Shown: in pieces, positions 45,955 to 57,422 of the stretch | Layout: the number at the start of each line of letters is the position of its first letter | Numbering within the stretch: position 1 is the first letter of the stretch | Assembly: GCA_950295325.1 (NCBI GenBank) | Contig: OX485804.1 | Location: forward strand, 60,232,533 to 60,296,532 | Reading direction: 5' to 3' | Source of the DNA: Polytrichum commune | Taxonomy: Eukaryota; Streptophyta; Polytrichopsida; Polytrichales; Polytrichaceae | DNA: 64,000 nucleotides | Translations under genes and position numbers: made by a program | Notes under the pieces: generated by a model | Database searches by the model: none | The model's input: only the letters and a program-made list of their open reading frames with translations | Told to the model about the DNA's origin: nothing

Positions 45955-46265
45955 CTAATAAACCCAGCTCTTAGCTGCGGCTACTTCTAACTAAATAAAC
46001 CCAGCTCCTTCATAAACCCAGCTCCTTACTTCTAACTAAATAAACCCAGCTCTTTCATAAACCCAGCTCCTTACTTCTAACTAAATAAACCCAGCTCCTT
46101 CATAAACCCAACTCCCTACTTCTAACTAAATAAACCCAGTTCTTTCATAAACCCAGCTCCTAACTTCTAACTAAATAAACCCAACTCCTTCATAAACCCA
46201 GCTCCTTACTTCTAATTAAATAAATCCAGCTCCTTCATAAACCCAGCTCCTTAGCTGCGGCTACT
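45955..46265. repeat. minisatellite, ~45-bp unit, about 6 copies
   Basis: Repeated CTTCATAAACCCAGCTCCTTA followed by CTTCTAACTAAATAAACCCAGCTC, with flanking copies ending TTAGCTGCGGCTACTTCTAA at both ends (45971 and 46252). Lies in the DNA that separates the two SANT-like parts. Confidence 0.9.
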
Positions 46266-46424
46266 TCTAATTAAGCTTCTCCACCCTCAACCAAAAAAAC
46301 CAGAAAATGAACAAAAGAGAGCTTCTCCAAGGCCTCCCCCTAATTCACCTACCTAATTCCGCTAATCCCACTAAGTCCCCTACCTAATTCCACATTTTTT
46401 CCCAAGCTCTAAGAGCTCAACTTC

Positions 46425-46560
46425 CTAGAGAAGAGAGAGAGAGAAAGAGAGGAGAAGAGAAAGATAAGTGAAAAGAGGAGGAGGAAGAGGAAGAGGAAGA
46501 GAAGAGAAAAATGGAATGAGGGAGAGAGGAGAAGGGTGAGAGGATAGGAGTGAAGGAAGG
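46425..46560. repeat. GA-rich low-complexity tract
   Basis: AGAGAGAGAGAAAGAGAGGAG continuing as GAGGAAGAGGAAGAG units; strand-asymmetric purine run. Confidence 0.9.
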
Positions 46561-48398
46561 TGCACCCAAGACCACAACCTTCTAATCCTCTCCTACTTAA
46601 TAGGACCTTATCATATCCACTAAACTCTCACCCCCTAAACCAACAAAAACATGTTCTAATTCAAACATTTAAATCAAAGGCACTTCCTCTTGCCTCATCA
46701 AGCACTACTTCTCTAATCAAAACACTCCCTAATGTCACTAAGCTTCTAATTCACCACACAAAATGGCTTAAGGCCTAAACATAAATCCACACCAAGCCTC
46801 ACTCTTTTTATACTTTTGATTGTTTTAACACACTCCAAATGTAATTCTAAGCTAGTTCTAAACATAAAACAAATATGAGCACTCATTTTGGGCTCATACC
46901 ATGCCTTTCATCCGTTTCAGTGAACCACCTGCATTCTTGATGTCTGTCTGCACCTGAAATTCCATTTGCCCTTTATCATTTTTGTAATCATTTAGAATGG
47001 ATTTGTGTTTTTTCTTACAGGACAGCCAAGACCTGTTGAACCCTTTGATTGCAGCTACCAGCCGAATTTGCAGTTTGAGCCATACGTTAACACATGTAAA
47101 AATCCAATCAGAAATGTCAAAGAAGAATGTCAAACTGAAATGTCAAAACAACATAAACTAGGTAAATAAGTGATGTATATGAACGAAGTAATTGAAAGCA
47201 ATGTTGAATGAATTGGATTGGAGTAGTGGTAGGTAAGTGAGGGACGGAAGGCTTTAATCGAAAGTGAGCCGGATTCGATTCCTCCCGCGCGTGAGGCACC
47301 CGCAAATCGTGGAATCCCGAATACCCCTGCAGCAGCAGCCGACTTTGTTTTGGGGGAGGGGGGCATAAGGGTATAGGGACATAGGAACATAGAGTAAGGC
47401 CAAGGCATTCTACGGCCTATCATACAAAACATTCAAGACATTCAAGGTTTTCAAGGTTTTAGTTTTTGCTCAAACAAATTGTACTTCTCTGAAAATTTAC
47501 CTTGTTTGTTTGCTGATTTTGTAAATTCTTCTTCCATTTCTCCTCGAATAGCAATGAGCTGATGAACCTCAAAGTCCTTCCATTTCACTCTTCCCGTTTC
47601 CTCTTCATCTGATTCTCCAACTTCTATAACATCCGTTTTCCTCGCCTTCTTTTGTTGTGCGCCCCCTCTTCTTTCCAACCATTCATTTTTTTTCCTACTT
47701 CTTCCTTGCCTTCAAAAATTCCAACTTCAATAGTGGAAAGAAGAGGAGGAGGAGGAAATGCACTCAAAGAAGATGGAAGCAAACTAGGTCTCTATAGCAT
47801 TTCTGAAATTGAATAATGAGGTCTGAAAATTGGAGCTGCCAATTCTTGCATCCACTCAGAATTTTGTGACCACTCTCCTTGTGACTCTCTTTGTGATCCC
47901 CCATCACTGCCATAACCCTCCATTTTCTACCTCAAAAATATCACGCACTATTAGTTCAAGTACACCAAAACAGTGATGAAACGAACAAATACAAACGATC
48001 CATTTCTTGCAAAAAAACGGGCATTTTCTACTATGCTTTCAACCATAACAGAAATATGTATTTACAGTATTACAACCTTCTAACTGTAGCCGAAGAAAAT
48101 AATTAATTAAGTCGGACAAAAAAATCATTAAAAATCATTAAAACGGCATTTTTCTGACATGGGCCCTTGCTGTTTTTACCAGACCACCTCTTTTGCTTGT
48201 CCCAACAGAAAACCCGTTGGACCATGGCAGTGGATAGAGTAGGCTTAAAAAAAAATTGTGGACCTCAACCTCCGTGGTCACTCTGCCATTTTTTCCTTGG
48301 TGTAAACCCAAGTCGTCCTGGGACGACTTCAACGTCCAATCACATCGCTTAGACGGCCGTGGGACGCCTTCATGGTCCATAATGTAAACCGCCCCTAA

Positions 48399-48654
48399 GT
48401 GGGATCAGTAGGTACAAAGTTTTTGAGGTCCCAACATATGGGTGAGCTAATCTTTACTAAATGGCATGATACCTATACTCCTTGTTAATGGATTTTCGCA
48501 CTCCTTCCTTGCTCCATATACTAGTTCGCCGCTAGTCACATTCAAGCCTTGCATAAACACTTCCCAAGCTAGTTCCTTATCCCTAAACATCTCCTTTGAT
48601 GTATAATCCCCTAAAACTTCCGTTTAATGCTGGAAAACATGCCCTGGACACTAC
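48399..48654. other. intergenic DNA after the Harbinger element
   Basis: Nothing recognised. Confidence 0.3.
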
Positions 48655-48930
48655 CTATCAGCTCACGTTTTTGGTCAGATTGGCCAACTACCGGGGGTCG
48701 TTTCCACAATATAAGCTTGGATTTGCCATCTCTAACTTCCTACCAACCTACAGTAGAGTTTTCGGGCCATTTTGACCACTTTCATATTTCAAACCAGCTC
48801 ACATTTTTGGTCAGATCCGCCAACTTCTGGAGGTGGTTTTCGCAAACTGAGTTTGCATCTGACCTCTCTAACCTTCTACCAACCTATGGTACATTTTTAA
48901 GGTCATTCTAACTACTTGCTTTGGACATCC
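48655..48930. repeat. tandem duplication, ~145-bp unit
   Basis: CAGCTCAC.TTTTTGGTCAGAT..GCCAACT.C.GG.GGT.GTTT to CTCTAAC.T.CTACCAACCTA occurs at ~48658 and ~48798. Confidence 0.85.
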
Positions 48931-51115
48931 TCCCATGAGCGTCACGTCCATGCATACCCACGCTTTCTACTTTGTAATGCATTCCTTGGTACTACATCAC
49001 AAGTTGTCTGATGCACATTTTCAATAACACATTCAACTCCTTTGTCTTGTCACCACTAGGACTATGTTAGCTTCCAAGAAGATCAGTGATAGGAAAACAC
49101 CAGCAATGAATCTACTCTCAATCCCTCTTTCAACATTTTTTTACTTGTTTTTCCATGACAGTGGTTTTGTCTGGACTGCAATACACTTCTAGGATGCCAC
49201 CCGTCCAGATCTAAAATTCACAAGCATACATATCTTCTCTAAGAGTCTAAGCTATCTCCACATATGTGTACTAAGAGCGCCAAAAGGCTATAGGACAATC
49301 CTTATATACTTCAAAACAACTACCACTAGGTGGATCAACTTGGTAGGTTGCCACCCTGCCAAAACACTGCAACTAGATGTCCTGACGCGTTCCGGCCCTC
49401 TGTCTAGTTCATGACCAGCTAGCACATTGAGGTCATAAGAAACAATCAACTAGTAAAAGACTCCCAATGCCATTTTAATAACTTTGGACCCACAAGTCAT
49501 TTTCTGATCACCTAAATCACTATATTCATTAATTTGGGATTTTTTCGGCATTTTGAGACAGTTACAAATATAAGAACATGGATAAAATCACACAGATATT
49601 GGAGAATGTTGTAAGATGCAAATACTTTGAAGCGGGTGTTCATATCAAGAACCCAATTAAGAACTCATATCAAGATGGTTTAGGTAGGACGACCCAAACA
49701 TTAGACCATGTTGTTGTGGTCCATATATTAATTTGAAATAAGAGAAAGTCTCGAATTAACGAATATAGTAAGTTATTAACACCAAATACTTACTACTACT
49801 GATAGACAATCCAATAGTAAAACATTAAAAACCAACCAATGGACGTTCTAACAATTTATTGTAGTAGGGGCAGATTTGACGTCAACTAGTAAACTGGCAT
49901 TTTTTTCCCTTTTGACAATTTGTGACCAACTAGTCAATTTTTGACAACTTAAAACATAGTGCTAAATTCTACCTTAACACTCCTACTAAGTGGGTGGCTT
50001 GGGTGGGGCTTAAGAGCATGTTCATGAGTTGTACATCTAACGCTATCTTCTTATCATTTCAAATTTAGGATCGTTATATAAATAGATAGATAGTATCATT
50101 TTGGGACACTTTCGTTGAGGTTGAGAAGAATCTTGTTTCCTAGTAATGACATATATAGTATAGGTGCGTATTCCCAATGAGGATCCCATCAACAATCTAT
50201 AGGGTGCCATATGATAGTTTAGTTTTTGATTATAAACAAACCCAAGGAAACACTTAGGGACGACTCAGAAGATGATTTTGGGTAACATCTAGGTGTCACA
50301 AATAAGTTTTATAAGAGCAAATACAAGGTTATTTCGTTTTATTTCCGGTTTAGAGCAACAATGAGATCATAACAAAAAGGGGAAACTTAAATATCTCTCT
50401 AGAACAATATATACAATTGTGGCGGTCTCTCATCTCACTCTAATTATCCAGGCAATAGTCTGGCACTGAATTCATTTTAAGGGGACCAAGTGCGGTGCAC
50501 AAGCATAGGCATAACCATCGTCAATTGTCTTGTAGGAAATATCCCATTTGTGTCTCTTTACCAAAGCCAAGGGCGCTTTGGCATAGTCAATAGTCTTGTA
50601 TTGATTAATTCCATTTAATAGAACTTAAAATGTCAATATAAATACCCTTCCGGAATTCTTAGTCCCTCTTAGCTAATTTAGATTTTAGTGATACAGTCAG
50701 ACCATGGGCTTTTACTTGAACTCTGTTGGCCTTCTCATTGTTTGGCTACCGAGACTCTCCATCTTCCTAGGTTTGACCTTTCGGCTCCTTCCTGCCAAGG
50801 GTCAGCAAACCACTTCTGCCTATCTTGGAAAATTCAGGGCTATGGTCTCACCATATTCTTTTGTATGAAGGCCAAAAGCCTCAATCGATTCAAACATAAC
50901 CTATCACTAAGTAGCAACTTCAACAAGTAAAGGCCCATCCAATTATTCATGTGCCCTAAACCCTGTGCTTTTTTAAATTTCATTTTTACTTGAAGTTGCT
51001 TGTAGATGTTTTATAAAAGTTGAATAAATTGAATATCAAATTTCAATATGACATGATTGATATCACAACTATTAGTGCAACCATCGATATCACTATTTTT
51101 TATTTTTTAAAACCG
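48931..51115. other. 2.2 kb of AT-rich intergenic DNA
   Basis: No gene, RNA or element with convincing ends was recognised. CCAACTAGT/ACTAGTTG-like motifs recur near 49450-49930. Confidence 0.3.
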
Positions 51116-51120
51116 GGAAC

Positions 51121-51825
51121 GGACCTATATTTGGTCGTGCAAGCAAGAATTTGGAGAAATTCTTGAGGGAATTTGCACGAAATCTTCAATTGAGTTATGA
51201 AAACCATACATGAGATCATATTATTCATGCATTGGCAATTGATGGGCCAATGAACTACAACAATGCATACTATTGGGTGCATCTTATGTGCAAATAGTTG
51301 TTCATGCTTTGAATGATCATTTCCCAGATCTTCCAGGATTCAATGCAGCCAAACTTTTCAGCCCTTGTGATAATCCAAGCAATGATAGTGACCAAATCAC
51401 AGATACCAAGTTGTGGCTTGAAAGGATATTGTTGAAATTTCAATACACCAAAGAAGAAAGTGACATGTGTAAGGGAGAACTTCTTGAATTTATGGAGACA
51501 CTTCAACATGAGTGTGAGACCAAAATGATATTTGAGGCTTGGTGCATATGTGGTAGCAATTTGGAATGGCTTACAAATTGGCCTAAACCTATGCAACTTT
51601 GGTAGAAAATCATACTCAATTCATCAAGTATAGCTATTTGTGAGAGAGGATTTTCCAAACAAAATGCAATCAAAAGTCACTTGCGCAATAGGTTGAAACT
51701 TGAAGACCCTTGATGCTCTTATGCGGGTCTCTCTTTGTGGGCTTGAAGTGGATGCAATGGATTGGGCTACCATCTTCAACATTTGGAGAAACATGCGAAA
51801 CCAAAGGGTGCTTACACTCGATTGA
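51121..51825 (+). pseudogene. hAT transposase C-terminal relic (ZNF862/KIAA1586-like type)
   Basis: Reads GPIFGRASKNLEKFLREFA.. (stop near 51220), frame change near 51270, then LLEFMETLQHECETKMIFEAW.. and after a stop at 51603 SSSIAICERGFSKQNAIKSHLRNRLKLE, frame change, TLDALMRVSLCGLEVD and a final stop. The AICERGFS..NxIKSxLRNRL motif is the C-terminal dimerisation region of this hAT group. The element is N-truncated and has at least two frameshifts and two stops. A related relic on the minus strand is at 61.87-62.7 kb; both differ from the BED-finger hAT at 13.7-16.4 kb. Confidence 0.85.
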
Positions 51826-53090
51826 TATTTTTTTGTTACAAATCAAGATTGTATTTTGATTATTCAAAATATTAATTTATCTAAAACATTGTGTAACCCA
51901 AGATTGTGGTGACATTTTAGAATAAAATGTATATGTCGATTGACATTTATTTTTGTTTTTGAGAACATCGCGTGACACTTTGGATTTGAAGTTCAAATTC
52001 AAATGAAATTAGTCAAACATACACATTGCTCTTCACCCGTTCCAAGGATGAGTGAAGCTAGGACATGAGCATGAGCATGAGCAAGCCCTATCACCAACTT
52101 TTTCAGACCTACCCATGATTTTTGAACACCAAAATTTGCATATATAAATACTTTCTAATCAAGATTGCTAAATTGTTTTTGGTGGACACCTCTGCCTCTA
52201 GATCCTTAGGTCCTTATAACCAAGGGTCAAAACCCTATAACCGAGGGTCTGACATGAGCATGAGCATGCTCATGTCAGGGCGCTCATGGAATAGCAACCC
52301 CCTTCCAAGGATATTGTAGAGCAGAGGAAGATGCCCATGGCTGTACATACAATGCCTCATATCTTCTCAGCCTGGTTGTCGGGATCTCTCTAGTGCTCAT
52401 CATAATGAATTTTGTTCTAATTCCCTGCAACATTATAAAGAGCGCGCCTCTCCCTGGTCGCACCTGCTTCAAACATTTCGCAAAGAGTACGGGTGATGTA
52501 CTCCTGCTCTCTCTCTCTCTCTAGCTCTTGCCCCAAAATGTGCAATGTGTGATCTTCCCAGGGTTGTCTTTTCTTTGAGGCGATCCCAATGGGCCAAAGG
52601 CCTTGCATCATAAACTAAAATAAAAAAAATGACATTGGTGTGTGTACGTTTGTACGCTGATGTGTATGGGAGCCTATTTTTGTTTTGACTCTTGTGAGAT
52701 TACTTGGTGGTATGGGCGTTGTCCTTGGCTTGGTGGGTCCAGTGGGTTGTTTGTGATGGGGTGGGTGGTTATAACTTCTTGCCAAGGGTGAAAAAAAACC
52801 AATTTTTTTGGCCGATGCATTGGGTTTTTGGTTTTTAATGCAAACAACCCGATTTTTGTGAATAAATCCATGGTTTTGTTCTAGCACTTGGCACTTGATG
52901 TTCGGCACCATCATTGGCGAATATTGGGTCCTCTACCCTGTAATCTCAACTAACCTGCAATAAAACCGAATAAAACCAGATTTTGCTAGACCTCAGATGA
53001 CTGGGGTTTTAAAAATAACTACGAAAAATCCAACTGTAAAAAACCGCGTGGTGCTAGCCTTGCTTCGTACGTGGCGGTGTTTCGCGTTTG
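51826..53090. other. intergenic DNA with small palindrome and (CT)n
   Basis: TGACATGAGCATGAGCATGC with TCATGTCA at ~52250-52277 is palindromic, and a similar ACATGAGCATGAGCATGAGC occurs at 52063. A (CT)8-9 microsatellite lies at 52506-52524. No gene. Confidence 0.4.
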
Positions 53091-53099
53091 AGGGGCCCC

Positions 53100-53215
53100 A
53101 CCTCCCCTTGATATGGGCGTGTTTTCTTGGTTCTCAATTCACTTGGCGTTGGCGATGTTGGCATTCTGTTTCAGAATGTTTTTTTTTTTTTAAAAGAAAA
53201 AGAAGAAGGAAAAAA
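53100..53215 (+). repeat. retroposon 3'-end family (diverged copy)
   Basis: CACCTCCCCTTGATATGGGCG, TTTTCTTGGTTCTCAATTCACTTGGCGTTGG and TTGGCATTCTGTTT, then an A-rich tail; compare 63288-63390. Confidence 0.55.
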
Positions 53216-53645
53216 GGGAATCCGTTTATCCATACCTAAGGCCTTGTGTCCATATACATAAACTTGAAGAAAAGAGCACATGCCCAAGCAACGAACTTGA
53301 ATGCTCTAAGACTATCATTCGTGTTGGCATGATAGCTTTGCATTTAGCATGCAAGGGAAAAATATTATTGAGCGAACTAAATGACAAGTGTCATTTGTGT
53401 ACACTTTAATCAACTTGTAGACCATTGTGTAACATAGGCATGTACTCATGACATTATTGAATAACATACTGATGCCAAGATATTGGTAAGCACACTTGAC
53501 CACCAAGTGTCATGAGGTGACACATATGGTGAAGTCGTTAATCATCAATGTAACCGAGCATACGCCTCAAATTAGGGTAAGTGGCATTATTACGCATGTG
53601 ACACTAAGCACCATGAATGGCGTAGTGATCACCCTCCCTACATGT

Positions 53646-54835
53646 ATCCCAAATTCTAATATTTATGTTGATGATGTTCTTCTACTCTCTAGATCAAGCG
53701 CAGGCCTAGAAAGACTTTTGGACAAGCTATATGAGTTTTGGACTTCTTCTAGCCTTGAAGTCATTCTAGCTAAGACTAAATCATGATATTTGGCTACAAC
53801 AAAAAGAAATTAAACCAAGAGGCATTTTACCTAGACAAGGACCAAATTGAGATTACCCATGAATACAAATACCTTGGGATTGATTTTTATTCACATGGTT
53901 GATTTGAGCCATCCAGTAAAAGATATGAAAGCCTTGATGGGAACTTTAAGGAAAGAAGCGACAGTTGGCACCACATGTTGGGAACTCAAATCTCACCTAC
54001 TCAAGGCTTTAGTGCTTCATACTTTCAGGTCTGAAATTTGGGGAGGCAACTTGGAAAACTCTCATTGGAAAGGTCTTTGAGAAGGGCATGAAGATGCATA
54101 CAATGTGGCACATCAAAGTGTGTTCAACTACTAATTATATCTTACTGGCCAAATTCGAAGAACTTCCATTAGAATTATACGCTCTCAAGCTTACTACGGG
54201 TTTTCAACAATGGCATGCCCACATATCCCCCTCTTGGCTAGTTGGTAAAGTAGCCTTGCTATCCCAACACATGGCCAAACAAGGATTTAACACTGGGTAA
54301 GAATTGACAACCATGTGGAAGACATCATGGGGTTTATCTCATTGGGAAACCCATGACAACCCAACCACATCAAAAAAAATAAAAACACATGATGATATGA
54401 AGAAGGTTTTCCTTGCTAAAGAGTGGAACTCTTTCCATCTTTATGGGAAAAAACTATATTACCTCCACCTTAATGATTTTCTTAAATACGAATGTGAATT
54501 GTACTTTAAGCAACCATTGGCTCCACCACAACGCAAGATCATTGTTGTCTACCGCACCCTGAACCATAGACTTACCATTGACATTGGATGATGGACGATT
54601 ATCCCTATCTCTAGAGATACTAGATTATGCCACTTTTGCTCCTATAGTGCAGTTGAAAATGAGACACATGTCGTGTTGGAATGTCCCCTATCCAACCCCA
54701 TTATAGATAAGTGTCCATCACTATGTGAAAACATAGTTTCAGGGAGCCTCAAGTCTTTCTTTCAATTAGGCCAACAAATTATCATTAGCCTCTACTCACG
54801 GAGGCTACCACACTCTGCCACCCTTAAAAATTAGC
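53646..54835 (+). pseudogene. LINE-type reverse transcriptase relic (C-terminal half)
   Basis: Non-LTR retrotransposon RT signature IYVDDVLLLSRS (catalytic YVDD, ~53664), then GLERLLDKLYEFW.SSLEVILAKTK, and after frame changes IEITHEYKYLGIDFYSHG, the thumb-region YLGI motif. The 3' part encodes SRDTRLCHFCSYSAVENETHVVLECP, the Cys/His zinc knuckle (CxxC..H..C) typical at LINE C termini. Multiple stops and frameshifts; no endonuclease domain upstream, so it is 5'-truncated and dead. Confidence 0.88.
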
Positions 54836-55052
54836 TAGTTAGAAACCATCCTAATGTAATTTCAATTCCATTAACCTTTTCAGCCCCCCGGACCCAGACT
54901 ATAGAATCAATTTCATTTCATTCCAATCCTAGGTGAATGCCTCATCCCGTGTTCCTTAATTGTGCTTCCCTGTACTGGATTGTACGTACCTTTCGCATGG
55001 AAGCTGACAATCGTCAACTCAGAGCCAGTGATCCGGGAGTTTTTTGGGCGTA

Positions 55053-57110
55053 CAGTCTAACCTTGATAATATCACACCATCCGTTTCACCATAAAGTGTG
55101 ATATAAACAAGGTGTGACATATTTGATAATGTCACATTTTGAAGATTTGTGCATAATGTGATATTATCAAAAAAAAAAAGGGTAGAAAATCAAAATGAAA
55201 TTACAATGTAAAAAAAAAAAAAAAAAAAAAAAAAACACAAGACTTCAATGTTTTTGAATGTAAAATATAATTCAAAATTGTGAATAACAACATGAGCACA
55301 TCACAATGTGTCATTGAGATCAGGTAAAGACCTCTCACTAGAGACAAAGAAGCTTCTAATGTCACATTGTTTTAGTGATGTTAAATGTCCAACACCAATT
55401 CTAATGAGTTTGTCATGGATGTTTTCCATTCCTAACAACTCATGAGTGTTGAAAATCTGAGAACCTTGGCTAGCCATAAAATTCAAAACATCTTTAGCAT
55501 ATTTTTGTGCATCGCTTAGCTTCACTACTTTAGACTCATCATCATTGCTATTAACAATCAATGGGTCTTCTTCCATGGAATCAAGTACATGTTCGCCATC
55601 TTGCACTAATTGCACAAGCTCCTCAGTAGAATATTCCACCTCAAAATCATCTTCACCTTCCATGTTTATGTACTCTAAAGGACTAAGCTTTTCTATAGGC
55701 TTGCCTTCAACATCCAAACCCAAATTCAATGCGGCGATGAGATTGCCCAATTCCAAATCTGCTTCCTCCATTTTGGACTTCATACGTTCATCAGAATTGT
55801 TGATATCTGCATTCCACGCTGCAGGCAATATGGCAGACTTTCTCCAACAATTTCTAATGGTTTGATCATCTAATTCATGCCATGCCGCCACACACCATAG
55901 CATTGCTTGAAATAGATCAACATTCAGTTTCCCCAAATCTTCATTTGAGTTATCAATTTGTTGCAAAGTCCAGGCAACAAGCTTGCGTTTATAGCACATT
56001 TTGAATGTTGCAATCACTCCTTGATCCAAAGGCTGAACAACTGAAGTCACATTTGGTGGAAGAAACAATATAGTGATATGGGAGAGTACAAAAGCATTAA
56101 ATCCATCTATAACTTTTTTGACCTCACCATGAATATCATGGCTTCCTGCATTATCCATAATAATGCAAATTTTTCTATCTTGCAATGCCATTCTTCGGTT
56201 CTCACTCTTCACCCAATGTGTAAAAGCATCACCATTCATCCATGCTGAATTGTTAGAATAATAGTGTACTATACTATTTGGATCAAACTTCCGAGGAAAG
56301 CATCTGGGACGTGTTGATTTGTGAATGAAAACAAGCTTCAATCGCTCCTTCCCTAAGATATTAGTGCAAAGCCCCAATGTCACACGGTCCTTCTTCTTTT
56401 TATTTCCTTTTGCCTTCCCAATATTCAAAGTCTTGCAAGGAGAGGCTTTATAATACAAACCTGTCTCATCAAAATTGAAGATGTCTTCAGGATCTTACTA
56501 GATTCTCCTATGCGACTATTGACTATAGAAACAGTGAAGACCGTGCCACATATCTTGAGATTTCTACATTGCAAACCAATTGAACTAATTTAGCTTAAGT
56601 CGACACTACTCTGTACCAGCTCAGCTAAACCGTAGAACTTAACATCCTAAATTACTTCACACAAGCTGAAACCCTCAAAGACACATAGGTGAACACATGT
56701 GACGGAAGGTGGGGTGCATAGAGGCCAAGAAGTCTTGGCAGTGCCGTCAAAGACAACACCTTTGAGTGCCGTGTATAGACAACACCGTTCAGGGTTGGTG
56801 CACAGAGGCGGCTCATGACCCTTTGAATAACATTGCATTTATCACAGGGGTGGCTCATGACCCTTTTGGCTACTACAATATGTCCATCCAACCATCACAT
56901 ACAATCCATACATCCAACCATCACATACAATCCATCCATATTTGATATTATCACATTTACACTACGGATTTTGGAAAAAAATAGTGACATTAACAAGGGT
57001 GATAGGGATAATAACGAGGGAGTTTTACACTAAGAAAATCGGTTTCAAACTTTTAGGTGACAGTATCAAGGTGTCCCATTAACAAGGGTGACATTATCAA
57101 GGTTAGACTG
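55053..57110 (-). mobile_element. pogo/Tigger-like DNA transposon with replaced 5' region (2.06 kb)
   Basis: Same 23-bp TIRs as 39683-40697 (CAGTCTAACCTTGATAAT..), TA on each side (55051-55052, 57111-57112). The transposase reads minus-strand. Coding homology stops abruptly at 56494, next to two in-frame stops. About 390 bp (56495-56880) without transposase similarity follow, part of which recurs at 17725-17803, before the normal 5' end (GTGACATTAACAAGGGTGATAG..). A poly-A run of ~25 lies at 55210-55235. Confidence 0.93.
55301..56494 (-). pseudogene. pogo/Tigger-type transposase, long open C-terminal half without DNA-binding domain
   Basis: Open for 398 codons from DPEDIFNFDETGLYY to the stop. 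Catalytic triad visible: FNFDETG (first Asp), IIMDNAGSHD (second) and LPPNVTSVVQPLDQGV (third, PLDQG), then AWHELDDQTIRNCWRKSAILP. The N-terminal HTH and CENP-B-like DNA-binding domains are missing and no ATG precedes the first Asp. So it cannot recognise transposon ends unless fused to other sequence. The absence of any lesion over ~1.2 kb suggests recent origin or selection on the catalytic part. A shorter relative is at 39887-40461. Confidence 0.92.
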
Positions 57111-57114
57111 TACT

Positions 57115-57290
57115 AATTGGCTGAGATCCTAGTGTTTGCAAGTCCAACCGGTTACATGTTGACATCCTCCGGTTTTCCTTTATGAAGTTGGGGTATATTC
57201 TTCTATAGATTCCTCTAAAATGATGCGTAATTTTCCTGCAGTCCTGAGTAACTTCAACTGTGATTTCTCAAACTCAACCGGTTATGTATT
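57115..57290 (+). repeat. ACCGGTT dispersed repeat
   Basis: TTGGCTGAGATCCTAGTG, CAACCGGTTACATGTTGACATC, ATTCCTCTAAAATGAT, TTTCTCAAACTCAACCGGTT in family order, directly beside the pogo element's TA. Confidence 0.78.
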
Positions 57291-57421
57291 AGGTGATCGT
57301 TTTATTGGAAAGGTTATCGGTGCAGAACCGGTTATGTCAAGGTGGCGAGCCCGCGAGGGCGAGCCAACTGGACAGAACCTGTTTTGCACTGATGACCGGT
57401 TCCAATAAAACGATTACCTAA
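57289..57421. mobile_element. 133-bp hairpin MITE
   Basis: Arms TTAGGTGATCGTTTTATTGG and CCAATAAAACGATTACCTAA with internal ACCGGTT repeats and a GC-rich GGCGAGCCCGCGAGGGCGAG core. Confidence 0.75.
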
Positions 57422-57422
57422 C

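Larger units (their letters stand above)
45046..47923 (-). pseudogene. Harbinger-associated Myb/SANT-like DNA-binding protein, mutated and interrupted
   Basis: Exon 1 47923-47501 (MEGYGSDGGS..EWMQELAAPIF.., then RVKWKDFEVHQLIAIRGEMEEEF..KSANKQ), donor GTAAAT. Exon 2 starts at ~47043 after CAATCAAAG (GFNRSWLSCKKKHKSILNDYKNDK), the trihelix/SANT-like core with its spaced Trp and CKKK. One in-frame TAG lies at ~47793 and a one-base frameshift follows NDKG, after which NGISGADRHQECRWF continues in another frame. Homology stops near 46880; a likely C-terminal piece (KKKKIQEKIEFLLEQVIGNL, 45046-45267) lies beyond the intervening 1.6 kb. In active PIF/Harbinger elements this protein binds the termini and carries the transposase into the nucleus. 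Confidence 0.82.
43278..48395. mobile_element. PIF/Harbinger transposon (5.1 kb) with two convergent reading frames
   Basis: Terminal inverted repeats GGGGCAGTTTACACTATGG / (inverse right) GGGGCGGTTTACATTATGG continue as ACCATGAAG.CGTCCCACG (~38 bp). Exact 3-bp TSD TAA (43275-43277, 48396-48398), diagnostic of the superfamily. Plus-strand DDE transposase and minus-strand Myb/SANT-like frame converge, the classic two-gene layout. About 1.6 kb of unrelated, repeat-rich DNA (roughly 45.3-46.88 kb) separates the two parts of the SANT-like frame. The left subterminal region also holds a hairpin of CATGAAGTCGTCCCACG and its inverse (43309-43354). Both genes carry disabling changes, so the copy is probably non-autonomous now. 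Confidence 0.95.

Noticed and set aside
52250-52277. ATGAGCATGAGCATGCTCAT palindrome as an operator site
   Set aside because: Low-complexity GAGCAT repeats nearby explain it; no gene context.
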